Below, in pieces: positions 53,124 to 64,000 of a stretch of DNA of 64,000 bases. The position numbers were made by a program, and so were the translations under genes. Origin of the DNA: Nocardioides insulae DSM 17944 (lineage in GTDB: Bacteria; Actinomycetota; Actinomycetes; Propionibacteriales; Nocardioidaceae); NCBI RefSeq assembly GCF_000422825.1, contig NZ_KE383928.1, positions 694,930 to 758,929 of the forward strand. Reading direction: 5' to 3'. Numbering within the stretch: position 1 is the first letter of the stretch; the number at the start of each line of letters is the position of its first letter. The notes under the pieces are model-generated. The model ran no database searches. It was not told the origin of the DNA and was given only the letters and a program-made list of their open reading frames with translations.

Positions 53124-54773
53124 TCAGCCGAGGTCGGGACCGTACGACGCCGGCCGGTCGTGCCCGATCGGTGCGGTGGGCGGCGGCTCGGCGGACACTC
53201 GGTCCGGGGCGGTGGTGTCCGTGCCATCCGGAGCCTCCGCGGCGTCCGCCGCCGCAGCACCGTCGTCGGCCGCTTCCGCGGTGCCGCGCCCGACGTGATC
53301 GCGCGTGATTCCGGCAGAACCCGAGCCTGCGCCGACGGGATCGGCGTGGGCTCCGGCCGTACCGGCGGCGTCCTCGGACCCCTCGGCAGCACCGTCACCG
53401 GCCGGGCCGGGGGCGCCCGCTGCCGTGGTGGCCTCGGCGTCCTCGGGCGCTGAGGGGCGCTTGGCGACCAGGACGTAACCGGCCCACGCCACGAGCACCA
53501 CGGCCGCGATCCCGAGCCCGAGGCGAGGGTGCAACGGCAGCGCGATGCCGACGAAGCCGCCGATGACCCAGGCCAGCTGCAGGGTGGTGTCGCTGCGGGC
53601 GAAGGCGCTGGCCCGGATCTTCTCCGGCACGGCCGCCTGGATGGTGGCGTCGAGGGAGAACTTCGCCAGCGACTGCCCGAGCCCGGCCATCAGTGCCACC
53701 AGCGTGAGCGTGAGTACGCCGTAGAAGAGGGCACCGACCGTGGCTGCGACCACATCGGCGACCAGCACCGCCGTCACGGTGATGGCCGGGTTGATCCGCC
53801 GCAGCAGCGAGGCCGCGACCACGCCGATGAAGTTGCCGGCGCCGGCGGCACCCGCCACCACGGCGAGCAGCAGGGTCGCGCTCCAGCCGTCGATCGGGTG
53901 CGCCTGCAACAGGAACGCCATGAACATCAGCAGGAAACCGGAGAACCACCGTGGACCGCAGTTGGCCCACAGGGCGAACGCGACGGTCGGCGGCATCCGC
54001 ATCTGAAGGCGTCCCTCGCGCCGGGTCAGGCCGGGTCGCCCCCGCCAGGTCAGCGAACCCTCTCCCGCGGCTGAGTCGACCTGTCCGGGAAGTCGGATCG
54101 CGAGCACCGTCGCGACCACGAAGAGCACGAAGGCCCAGCGCAGCACCCAGTCCGAGCCGGCCAGGGAGGCGAGTCCCGCGATCGGAGCCGAGACCACGAC
54201 ACCCACGGTGCCGGACATCGACACCCGGCCGTTCGTCTTGACCAGGGTCAGGCTCTCCGGGAGTAGCCGGGGTACGGCGGCGGCCCGGGTCACGCCGTAC
54301 GCCTTGGATGCGACGAGCACGCCCAGCGCGGCGGGGAAGACGGCCGCCGAGTCGTCGGCCAGGGCCCCGGCGAGCACCCAGCACAGGAACGCCCGCACCG
54401 CCATGGTGGTGCCGATCGCCCAGCGCCGACCGTGGGCGAACCGGTCGAGGAACGGGCCGATCAGGGGCGCGACGATCGCGAACGGCAACATCGTCAGGCC
54501 GAGGAAGAGCGCGACGTTCTCACGGGAACTCGACCCGTCGGTCGGCACCTGGAAGAAGAGTGAGCCGGCCAGTGCGATGGCCACGGCAGCATCCCCGGCC
54601 GTGTTGGCGGTATGGAGGTGGAAGAGCCGGTTGAGGCCGGAGGCGTCGGCGCCCTGGGCGTCCGCCGCGCGGCGGGCCGAGGAGACGGTGTAGCGGCCCG
54701 CCCGACCCAGCCCGTGGTACGCCGAGGACAGGCCCCTGCGCACGCCTCCGCCCCTGCGTTCCTCGGACTCCAT
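53124..54773 (-). CDS. MFS transporter with long acidic C-terminal tail
   Basis: 549-aa membrane transporter, 12 predicted helices. Related to MFS proteins of the DHA3/lysophospholipid-transporter-like group (ALFLGLTMLPFAIVAPLIGPFLDRFAHGRR, VTRAAAVPRLLPESLTLVKTNGRVS in pieces). About 105 C-terminal residues after VLVAKRPSAPE are disordered, rich in Ala, Gly, Asp, Thr. ATG 54773 was chosen over the upstream open frame to 54878. The divergent gene at 54856 is DUF3027. Confidence 0.85.
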   Translation of the reverse strand: MESEERRGGGVRRGLSSAYHGLGRAGRYTVSSARRAADAQGADASGLNRLFHLHTANTAGDAAVAIALAGSLFFQVPTDGSSSRENVALFLGLTMLPFAIVAPLIGPFLDRFAHGRRWAIGTTMAVRAFLCWVLAGALADDSAAVFPAALGVLVASKAYGVTRAAAVPRLLPESLTLVKTNGRVSMSGTVGVVVSAPIAGLASLAGSDWVLRWAFVLFVVATVLAIRLPGQVDSAAGEGSLTWRGRPGLTRREGRLQMRMPPTVAFALWANCGPRWFSGFLLMFMAFLLQAHPIDGWSATLLLAVVAGAAGAGNFIGVVAASLLRRINPAITVTAVLVADVVAATVGALFYGVLTLTLVALMAGLGQSLAKFSLDATIQAAVPEKIRASAFARSDTTLQLAWVIGGFVGIALPLHPRLGLGIAAVVLVAWAGYVLVAKRPSAPEDAEATTAAGAPGPAGDGAAEGSEDAAGTAGAHADPVGAGSGSAGITRDHVGRGTAEAADDGAAAADAAEAPDGTDTTAPDRVSAEPPPTAPIGHDRPASYGPDLG

Positions 54774-54855
54774 GCACCCATCCTGCCCGGTCACCGGAGG
54801 CGGCGACGCAGGCCCACCGGTGACCCCGGCCTGACACGGGACGGGGTCATGGGTG

Positions 54856-55641
54856 ATGATTTCTTCCGTGACCACCATCGTGACGGAGCTGGAGCCATCG
54901 GCGGACGCCGTGATCTCCGCGGCCCGCAGCGCGCTGCTGGAGGAGACCGACGCCGCCTCGGTGGGCGAGCACCTCGGTCACGAGGTCGAGGACGGCCATG
55001 CGGTGACCCATCACTTCGCCTGCACCCTGTCGGGGTATGTCGGGTGGCGCTGGTCGGTCACCGTCGCGCTCGCGCCGGGCAGCGACCGGATCACCGTCGA
55101 CGAGGTCGTCCTCATGCCCAGCGGCGACGCGGTGGTGGCGCCGTCATGGGTGCCTTACCGCGAGCGGCTGCTCCCCGGCGACCTGTCTCCGGGTGACCTG
55201 CTGCCGGTGGCCGACGACGACCCGCGGCTGGTGCCGACGTACTCCTTCGGCGACGACGCTCTGGACACCGACGAGAAGGCGCAGATCCGTGCGGTGGCCC
55301 AGGAGCTGTACCTGGGTCGGGTGCGCACGCTCAGCCCCGAGGGCCGCGACGCAGCCCATCAGCGGTGGTACGCCGGGGAGTCCGGCCCGGAGGCCAAGAT
55401 CGCCCAGGCCGCGCCCGACCGGTGCTGGTCGTGCGGGTTCCTCGTCCGCCTGAGCGGCCCGCTCTCCGAGACCTTCGGGGTGTGTGCGAACGGCGACGCC
55501 AACGACGACGCTCGCGTGGTCAGCCTCGATCACGGCTGCGGTGCGCACTCCGAGGTGCGGCTGGCCAAGAAGCACCGGCCGCTCCCGCCGCCGGAGATGG
55601 TCTTCGACACCGTCACGCAGGACGAGATCGACTCGGTCTGA
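54856..55641 (+). CDS. DUF3027 family protein
   Basis: About 261-aa conserved actinobacterial protein of unknown function. The family blocks are GYVGWRWSVTVA, DEVVLMPSGDAVVAPSWVPYRERLLPGDLSPGDLLP in parts, and a four-cysteine zinc-finger-like C-terminus: CWSCGF, GVCANGDANDDARVVSLDHGCGAHSEV. The start is not fixed: ATG 54856 or GTG 54868, neither with a strong ribosome site. It is often near cspB-like genes, as here. Confidence 0.85.
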   Translation: MISSVTTIVTELEPSADAVISAARSALLEETDAASVGEHLGHEVEDGHAVTHHFACTLSGYVGWRWSVTVALAPGSDRITVDEVVLMPSGDAVVAPSWVPYRERLLPGDLSPGDLLPVADDDPRLVPTYSFGDDALDTDEKAQIRAVAQELYLGRVRTLSPEGRDAAHQRWYAGESGPEAKIAQAAPDRCWSCGFLVRLSGPLSETFGVCANGDANDDARVVSLDHGCGAHSEVRLAKKHRPLPPPEMVFDTVTQDEIDSV

Positions 55642-55670
55642 CCTGAGTCGGGCCCTGCCTCGGTCGGCGC

Positions 55671-55964
55671 TCAGCCCTGCTCGGGTGCCGGGGCGCCGGG
55701 CTGCGGCTGGCTACGGCGTTCGCGCCGGCGACGGCAGTACTCCCACCCGCACAGCCCCAGGCCGAATCCGGCCAGGCAGGTCCACAGCACCCAGCCGCGG
55801 TCGGCGTCGACGAGCCGTCCGTAGAAGGGGAGCAGGCCGAGGAAGGCGACCAGCCACAGACCGGTGCCGACCGCCACGGTGCGTACGCCGTCGACGTCGA
55901 GCGGTTCGACGTCGGCGATGAGATGACGCTCGTGCAACTGGTCGTGCTCCTCCACGCCGACCAC
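55671..55964 (-). CDS. DUF2530 family membrane protein
   Basis: 97-aa small membrane protein of a family known in actinobacteria. Residues 31-49 and 58-77 form two membrane helices (TVAVGTGLWLVAFLGLLPF and WVLWTCLAGFGLGLCGWEYC in pieces); the tail CRRRRERR is basic. Starts GTG 55964 or GTG 55955 are both possible. It ends convergently with the DUF3027 gene. Function unknown. Confidence 0.8.
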   Translation of the reverse strand: MVGVEEHDQLHERHLIADVEPLDVDGVRTVAVGTGLWLVAFLGLLPFYGRLVDADRGWVLWTCLAGFGLGLCGWEYCRRRRERRSQPQPGAPAPEQG

Positions 55965-56041
55965 GGTAACCCGGGGGCGGTGCCCCGGCCGACTCGGCAG
56001 CGAGGTGTGGGTTCGGGTCGGTGTCTGAGAACACAGGAATA

Positions 56042-56069
56042 CTTAGCTGAAGTAATGACTTAGGCTAAG
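56042..56069. promoter_or_regulatory. MarR operator overlapping the marR-MFS promoter
   Basis: CTTAGGCTAAG (56059-56069) is a perfect 11-bp palindrome; CTTAGCTGAAG (56042-56052) is a one-step variant 17 bp upstream. Both lie within 32 bases of the ATG at 56074, in the only AT-rich stretch of the region. Likely autoregulatory site for the MarR protein. Confidence 0.65.
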
Positions 56070-56073
56070 CACC

Positions 56074-56499
56074 ATGCCTGAGTACGCCGACGACGAGCTC
56101 GCCGCCCATCTGCGGGCGGCGATCATGCGCCTGCGCCGCCGGCTGGTGCAGGAGACCGACAGTGAGCTCTCCATCCCGGCGATGACGGTGCTCGGTCTCC
56201 TGCACCGCCGGGGGGAGCAGACCGTGGGTCAGCTCGCCGCGGCCGAGCGGGTCCAGCCGCCCAGCATGACCCGGACGGTCACCTGCCTCGAGCGCGACGG
56301 CCTGGTCGCCCGCCGCCAGGGGGAGAGCGACCGCCGTCAGGTGGTCGTCTCGATCACCGAGGACGGGCGGACGCGCCTGGCCGCCGACCGCGATCGGCGT
56401 ACCGAATGGCTGGCCCGCCGGTTGGCCGATCTCACCCCCGACGAACGCGCCGTCCTCGACGAGGCGGCCCCCATCCTGGAAGGACTGGCCACAGCTTGA
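56074..56499 (+). CDS. MarR-family regulator
   Basis: 141-aa winged-helix regulator. The HTH and wing are visible: TVGQLAAAERVQPPSMTRTVTCLERDGLVARRQGESDRRQVVVSITEDG (in pieces, residues 50-100). Helices at both ends form the dimer. No Shine-Dalgarno precedes ATG, and the operator ends five bases before it, so the mRNA may be leaderless. It overlaps the MFS start by TTGA, so it probably represses its own operon. Confidence 0.88.
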   Translation: MPEYADDELAAHLRAAIMRLRRRLVQETDSELSIPAMTVLGLLHRRGEQTVGQLAAAERVQPPSMTRTVTCLERDGLVARRQGESDRRQVVVSITEDGRTRLAADRDRRTEWLARRLADLTPDERAVLDEAAPILEGLATA

Positions 56500-57749
56500 G
56501 CCCCACGTTCCGAGCGCTGCGCAATCCCAACTACCGGCTCTACCTGGCCGGGAGTGTGGTGTCGAACATCGGCACCTGGATGATGCGCATCGCCCAGGAC
56601 TGGCTCGTGCTCAGCCTCGGTGGGGGCGGTACGGCGCTCGGCATCACCACCGGACTCCAGTTCCTGCCGGTCCTCCTCCTCAGCCCGTACGCCGGCCTGA
56701 TCGCAGACCGGATGCCCAAGCGTCGGCTGCTGCAGTATGCGCAGGGCTTCATGGGCCTGGTGTCCCTGGTGCTCGGTGTGATCGCGGTGCTGGGATTCGC
56801 CGAGATCTGGATGGTCTACGTGCTGGCGTTCCTCTTCGGGATCGGGTCGGCCTTCGACGCACCGACCCGGCAGTCCTTCGTCTCCGAGATGGTGGGGCCC
56901 GACGACCTGACCAACGCGGTCGGGCTCAACTCCGCGTCCTTCAACACCGCGCGCCTGCTGGGCCCGGCCATCGCCGGGCTGCTCATCGGTCTGCTCGGCG
57001 ACACCGCGGAGGCGACCGGCTGGGTGATCCTGCTCAACGCCCTGTCCTATCTCGCGGTGATCATCCAGCTCCAGCGGATGAACATCTCCCTGCTGCACTC
57101 TCCGGAACTGGTGATCCGCGGCAAGGGGCAGCTCCGTGAGGGGGTGCGCTACCTGCGCGGCCAGCCCAAGCTTCTGGCGGTCCTGGTGATCGTCTTCTTC
57201 GCCGGCACCTTCGGCATGAACTTCCAGGTGACCTCCGCGCTGATGGCCACCCAGGAGTTCGGCAAGGGCGCGGGGGAGTTCGGCCTGCTCGGCTCGACCG
57301 TGGCGATCGGCTCACTGGCCGGAGCGCTGATGGCCGCCCGCCGGGTCTCGGTGCCCTTCAAACTCATCGTCGGCGCGGGGCTGGCCTTCGGGGCGGCCGA
57401 GATCATCGCCGGCGTGCTGCCGAGCTACCTCCTCTTCGCGCTGTTCACGCCGGTGATCGGGTTCAGCACCCTGACCCTGCTCAACTCGGCCAACGCCACC
57501 ATGCAGCTGGGGAGCGACCCGGCCCTGCGCGGGCGGGTGATGGCGATCTACATGACCGTGGTCATGGGCGGTACGCCGCTCGGGGCGCCGATCATCGGCT
57601 GGATCGGTGAGTCCTTCGGCGCCCGCTGGACGCTGATCCTCGGTGGAGCCCTCGTCATCCTCGGCACCCTCGTCGCGGTGGCCCTGCTCGCGCGCCTCCA
57701 GCAGCGGTCCTTTGCGGACGTGCGCAAGGCCGCGCGCGCAGCATTTTGA
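56496..57749 (+). CDS. MFS transporter, EntS/DHA3-like
   Basis: 417-aa 12-helix exporter. Family blocks: FRALRNPNYRLYLAGSVVSNIGTWMMRIAQDWLVL in parts, SPYAGLIADRMPKRRLL (motif A) and AFLFGIGSAFDAPTRQSFVSEMVG. Start TTG 56496 overlaps the MarR stop (TTGA); no ATG or GTG fits the N-terminal SPTFRALRN motif. Its stop codon lies within the -35 element of the rpsL promoter. Substrate unknown; EntS relatives export siderophores or antibiotics. Confidence 0.85.
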   Translation: MSPTFRALRNPNYRLYLAGSVVSNIGTWMMRIAQDWLVLSLGGGGTALGITTGLQFLPVLLLSPYAGLIADRMPKRRLLQYAQGFMGLVSLVLGVIAVLGFAEIWMVYVLAFLFGIGSAFDAPTRQSFVSEMVGPDDLTNAVGLNSASFNTARLLGPAIAGLLIGLLGDTAEATGWVILLNALSYLAVIIQLQRMNISLLHSPELVIRGKGQLREGVRYLRGQPKLLAVLVIVFFAGTFGMNFQVTSALMATQEFGKGAGEFGLLGSTVAIGSLAGALMAARRVSVPFKLIVGAGLAFGAAEIIAGVLPSYLLFALFTPVIGFSTLTLLNSANATMQLGSDPALRGRVMAIYMTVVMGGTPLGAPIIGWIGESFGARWTLILGGALVILGTLVAVALLARLQQRSFADVRKAARAAF

Positions 57750-57775
57750 CCCTGCTCACGACCACTCCGTACACT
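57746..57775 (+). promoter_or_regulatory. Promoter of the rpsL-rpsG-fusA-tuf operon
   Basis: TTGACC (57746-57751) and TACACT (57770-57775) are separated by 18 bases and match the principal sigma-factor consensus well. The TTGACC contains the TGA stop of the preceding MFS gene. It would give a leader of almost 300 bases before rpsL. Confidence 0.65.
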
Positions 57776-58074
57776 TTCGTGCGTGTCTGGGACAACCAGG
57801 CCGTTGCGCGTGCTCGGAAACTGTTCGTCGGCCAAGGCCGCGGGCGACGGGTAGGCACGCCCCGGTTCCCGCCGGCTTGCTCAGCGCCGGGACCGACCAG
57901 GCTGGGCGACACGCCCGACCTCGGGGGGCGGACGACACCGGTTGGTAGCGCACCACCCGGACACGACGCCAGAGATGGCAGGGCCGGAGACGGTCACCGA
58001 AGCCAGTGATGGCAGAACAATCCTTCGCGGCAGATCGTCGCGTCGTGAGAGCAGAGAAGAAGGGGAACCACCAG
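57776..58074 (+). other. Long untranslated leader of the str operon
   Basis: About 300 bases between the rpsL promoter and the GTG start. Some short frames exist (ATG 58006 reads in frame into rpsL as [14 protein letters not shown]) but have no ribosome site. No riboswitch or tRNA-like structure was recognised; it may hold a second promoter or antiterminator sequences. Confidence 0.5.
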
Positions 58075-58446
58075 GTGCCCACTATCCAGCAGCTGGTCCG
58101 TAAGGGCCGCCAGGACAAGGTGTCGAAGAACAAGACGCCTGCCCTGAAGGGATCGCCGCAGCGCCGAGGCGTCTGCACCCGCGTCTACACCACCACGCCC
58201 AAGAAGCCGAACTCCGCCCTCCGCAAGGTCGCCCGTGTGCGCCTGAGCAGCGGCGTCGAGGTCACCGCTTACATCCCCGGCGTGGGCCACAACCTCCAGG
58301 AGCACTCCATCGTGCTCGTCCGCGGCGGTCGTGTGAAGGACCTCCCCGGTGTCCGTTACAAGATCATCCGCGGCACCCTCGACACCCAGGGTGTCAAGAA
58401 CCGCAAGCAGGCTCGCAGCCGCTACGGCGCCAAGAAGGAGAAGTAA
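58075..58446 (+). CDS. rpsL: 30S ribosomal protein S12
   Basis: 123-aa protein of the decoding centre. [21 protein letters not shown] and [13 protein letters not shown] are diagnostic. Lys43 and Lys88 are wild-type, so no classic streptomycin-resistance change is present. GTG 58075 is the family start ([12 protein letters not shown]); the frame is open to 58006. TAATG overlaps the rpsG start by one base. Confidence 0.98.
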   Translation: MPTIQQLVRKGRQDKVSKNKTPALKGSPQRRGVCTRVYTTTPKKPNSALRKVARVRLSSGVEVTAYIPGVGHNLQEHSIVLVRGGRVKDLPGVRYKIIRGTLDTQGVKNRKQARSRYGAKKEK

Positions 58447-58916
58447 TGCCGCGCAAGGGTCCGGCCCCCAAGCGGCCGATCGACGTCGACCCCGTCTACG
58501 GGTCGCAGCTGGTCACCCAGCTTGTCTCCAAGGTGCTCCAGGACGGTAAGAAGCAGACCGCCCAGCGCATCGTCTACACCGCTCTCGAGGGCTGCCGTGA
58601 GAAGACCGGCACCGACCCCGTCGTGACGCTCAAGCGTGCGATGGACAACGTCAAGCCCGCGATCGAGGTCAAGTCCCGACGCGTCGGTGGTGCGACCTAC
58701 CAGGTTCCGATCGAGGTCAAGGGCACCCGGGGTACCACCCTGGCGCTGCGCTGGCTGGTCGGCTACGCGAAGGTCCGTCGTGAGAAGACGATGGCCGAGC
58801 GTCTGATGAACGAGATCCTCGACGCCAGCAACGGCCTCGGTGCCGCGGTGAAGAAGCGCGAGGACACTCACAAGATGGCCGAGTCCAACAAGGCCTTCGC
58901 GCACTACCGCTGGTGA
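58446..58916 (+). CDS. rpsG: 30S ribosomal protein S7
   Basis: 156-aa primary assembly protein of the 30S head. [20 protein letters not shown] and [21 protein letters not shown] are characteristic; length is normal. It lies between rpsL and fusA in the conserved str order. 86 bases separate it from fusA. Confidence 0.98.
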   Translation: MPRKGPAPKRPIDVDPVYGSQLVTQLVSKVLQDGKKQTAQRIVYTALEGCREKTGTDPVVTLKRAMDNVKPAIEVKSRRVGGATYQVPIEVKGTRGTTLALRWLVGYAKVRREKTMAERLMNEILDASNGLGAAVKKREDTHKMAESNKAFAHYRW

Positions 58917-59002
58917 CCTACGGCGGGACGGTCCCGGCCCACAGGTCGGCGGCCGTCCTGCCCCACCCGCTTACCACCGACACCTAAGGAACGCTGAAGA
59001 CA

Positions 59003-61117
<2,115 letters not shown>

Positions 61118-61204
61118 CCCCTTCGGGGATCCGGCGCAGCGTGCCCTCGGCACCACCCACTCAGTACGAGTCAGTCAAGAAAAACACACCAGGAGGAGCC
61201 CACA

Positions 61205-62398
<1,194 letters not shown>

Positions 62399-62425
62399 TC
62401 TGACGCGGACACCGTCCGCACTGTG

Positions 62426-62460
62426 AAGGGCGCTCCCACTTCGGTGGGGGCGCCCTTTCG
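62426..62460 (+). terminator. Rho-independent terminator of the str operon
   Basis: AAGGGCGCTCCCAC and GTGGGGGCGCCCTT pair over 14 bp with one wobble around a TTCG tetraloop and run into TTTCG. It begins 28 bases after tuf and is the clearest classical terminator in the window. Confidence 0.9.
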
Positions 62461-62672
62461 CATTTCCCGGCCGGCACGCCTCCACAGCGGGACCCTCGGG
62501 CCTGACCCCCGCTGCGTGCAGGGCCGGTTGTCGCCCGACAACGGCGCCGGAGCATTCCGTGCGGCTGTGCACGCCAGCGGAAAAGTGCCAACGTCGATTG
62601 TCGAAGAACGCCGTCGCCGTTCGACGCATGTTGGAGAGCAGGTCCACCAACAAACCACGAGGAGTGATCGAG

Positions 62673-63047
62673 ATGCCCCGTTTCATGGGATTCGTGAGGA
62701 TGGCGGAAGGCATCGGCACGCCGCCGCAGGCGATGTTCGATGCGATGGAGGCACATATCGGTGAGCGGGCTGCGAAGGGTGTGTTCCTCGACGGCGGCGG
62801 CCTGTACGGCACCGAGGACGCCGTGAACTTCGTCGTTCGACAGGGCGAGGTCAGCCGGGTCGACGGACCCTACGCCGAGGCCAAGGAGGTCGTCGGTGGC
62901 TGGGCCATCATGAACTACGACACCGTCGAGGAGGCCGTGGCCGACCAGCGCGAGTTCGCCGAACTGCATGCCAAGCACTGGCCTGAGGCGACTGTGATCG
63001 CGACCCTGAGGCAGATCTCGGAGGCGCCGGAGGAGCCGGGCGACTGA
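62673..63047 (+). CDS. DGPF/YCII-domain protein (ECF42-associated)
   Basis: 124-aa small protein of the YCII-related, DGPFAETKE family; the motif here is DGPYAEAKEVVGGW near residues 64-77. It has no known reaction; family members accompany and may modulate ECF42-type sigma factors, such as the one 22 bases downstream. GAGGAG precedes ATG 62673. The frame opens at 62559 but the ribosome site fixes the start. Confidence 0.85.
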   Translation: MPRFMGFVRMAEGIGTPPQAMFDAMEAHIGERAAKGVFLDGGGLYGTEDAVNFVVRQGEVSRVDGPYAEAKEVVGGWAIMNYDTVEEAVADQREFAELHAKHWPEATVIATLRQISEAPEEPGD

Positions 63048-63069
63048 GCGGAATCACTACGCTGGCCGG

Positions 63070-64000
63070 GTGCCGGAAGGGATCAGCGCCGAGGACCCGA
63101 GCGAGGTCGTCCTCGCCGCGTGGCGGGCCGAGTCGGCCCGCCTCGTCGGCGCACTCACCCGGATGACCGGTGACCTGGAACTGGCCGAGGACCTGGCCCA
63201 GGACGCCCTGGTGGCCGCCCTCGAGCAGTGGCCCGCGACCGGCGTCCCGCACAACCCGGCGGCCTGGCTGATGACCACCGCGAAGCGGCGCGGCATCGAC
63301 CACTTCCGACGGGCCGACAATCTCCGAGGCAAGCTCGCCGAGGTCGCGCATGCGCGCCGGGGACAGGAGGCGCAGATGCCCGATCTGGACGATCAGGTCG
63401 ACCACGTCGAGGACGACGTCCTGCGACTGATCTTCTTGTCCTGCCACCCTGCGCTGTCCCCCGACTCCCGAGCCGCCCTGACCCTACGCCTGGTGGGAGG
63501 ACTGACCACCCGCGAGATCGCGCGCGGATTCCTCACCACCGAGGCCGCGATGGGCCAGCGGATCTCGCGAGCCAAACGCACCCTGTCCGAGGCGCACGCC
63601 GAGTTCGAGTTGCCCACCGCGGCGCAGCGGGACAGCCGCCTGGACGATGTCATGGCGGTCATCTACCTGATCTTCAACGAGGGCTACGCCGCCACCGCGG
63701 GGGAGGAGTGGACGCGGCCAGAACTCGCCGCGGAGGCGATCCGGCTCGCTGGGATGCTCTCGGACCTGACCCCGGAGGAGCCGGAGGTGCTCGGGCTGGA
63801 GGCATTGGTGGCGCTCCAGGGGTCGCGGCTGTCCGCCCGCGTCGACGAGCGCGGTGCGCCGGTCCTGCTGGAGGCCCAGGACCGATCGCGCTGGGACCGG
63901 TCTCTGATCCGCAGCGGGACGGCGGCACTACGGCGGGCCGAACGGCTCGCCACTCGCGGGACACCGGTCGGGAAGTACTTCCTCCAGGCCTCGATCGCGG
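63070..64000 (+). CDS. ECF42-type RNA polymerase sigma factor (partial, C-terminus off the right edge)
   Basis: Sigma factor (about 310 codons visible). Region 2: AESARLVGALTRMTGDLELAEDLAQDALVAALEQW and PAAWLMTTAKRRGIDHFRR; region 4: LTLRLVGGLTTREIARGFLTTEAAMGQRISRAKRTL. The extended C-terminus (LIFNEGYAATAGEEWTRPELAAEAIRLAGML, ALVALQGSRLSAR) is the helical/TPR-like part of ECF42, which has no anti-sigma factor. Start GTG 63070. The DGPF gene upstream is the typical partner. I translated this frame by hand because it runs off the window. Confidence 0.88.
   Translation, partial: MPEGISAEDPSEVVLAAWRAESARLVGALTRMTGDLELAEDLAQDALVAALEQWPATGVPHNPAAWLMTTAKRRGIDHFRRADNLRGKLAEVAHARRGQEAQMPDLDDQVDHVEDDVLRLIFLSCHPALSPDSRAALTLRLVGGLTTREIARGFLTTEAAMGQRISRAKRTLSEAHAEFELPTAAQRDSRLDDVMAVIYLIFNEGYAATAGEEWTRPELAAEAIRLAGMLSDLTPEEPEVLGLEALVALQGSRLSARVDERGAPVLLEAQDRSRWDRSLIRSGTAALRRAERLATRGTPVGKYFLQASIA

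Noticed and set aside
52862..53453. Short frames over the 82-bp duplication
   Set aside because: The 82-base period breaks reading frames, no ribosome site is present and the encoded Arg/Ala peptides look random.

Overview
The window is about 70% G+C with GTG and TTG starts, dense translationally coupled operons and an rpsL-rpsG-fusA-tuf operon typical of actinomycetes. Gene content (DUF3027 next to a cold-shock gene, DUF2530, heterotetrameric sarcosine oxidase, abundant acyl-CoA genes, an ECF42-type sigma factor with a DGPF partner) suggests a soil or water actinobacterium of the Nocardioidaceae type. That family placement is inference from style, not a sequence search.

Layout. 1-4.0 kb: minus-strand soxB-soxD-soxA for heterotetrameric sarcosine oxidase, cut by the left edge, divergent from a GntR/FCD regulator. 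4.8-12.1 kb: a TesB-type thioesterase, then a plus-strand operon encoding a TAXI-type TRAP transporter, a two-subunit family I CoA-transferase and an MFS protein, as expected for carboxylate uptake and CoA activation. 12.2-18.2 kb: a hypothetical gene, a divergent TetR / DHA2 exporter pair with three operator palindromes between them, a secreted PI-PLC-like protein, and a frameshifted zinc-free alcohol dehydrogenase. 18.3-40.6 kb: a large acyl-CoA catabolic region. A LysR gene faces an eight-gene operon (two family III CoA-transferases, a CitE-type lyase, two acyl-CoA dehydrogenases, an SDR, an HTD2-like hydratase, a thiolase). The second CoA-transferase looks like 2-methylfumaryl-CoA (mesaconyl-CoA C1-C4) isomerase. 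With the hydratase and lyase it would make the last part of the 3-hydroxypropionate bi-cycle, turning a C5 dicarboxyl-CoA into acetyl-CoA and pyruvate. Two acyl-CoA ligases, three crotonases, a quinone oxidoreductase, a two-subunit acyl-CoA dehydrogenase, two more LysR regulators and another thiolase follow.

40.8-56 kb is housekeeping and envelope material: a large helicase-C-like/WYL protein, a PP2C - FHA - RDD/FHA phospho-signalling trio, an MFS exporter, signal peptidase I, a subtilase with an unusual oxyanion position, an HEAGH membrane protease, a cold-shock protein followed by an 82-bp tandem duplication, an MFS protein, DUF3027 and DUF2530. 56-57.7 kb is a MarR-MFS pair. 57.7-62.5 kb is the str operon with a promoter at its head and a strong terminator at its end. 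The window closes with a DGPF/YCII protein and a partial ECF42-like sigma factor.

No tRNA, rRNA, CRISPR array, transposase or phage gene was recognised. All calls come from reading the sequence; no database search was run.
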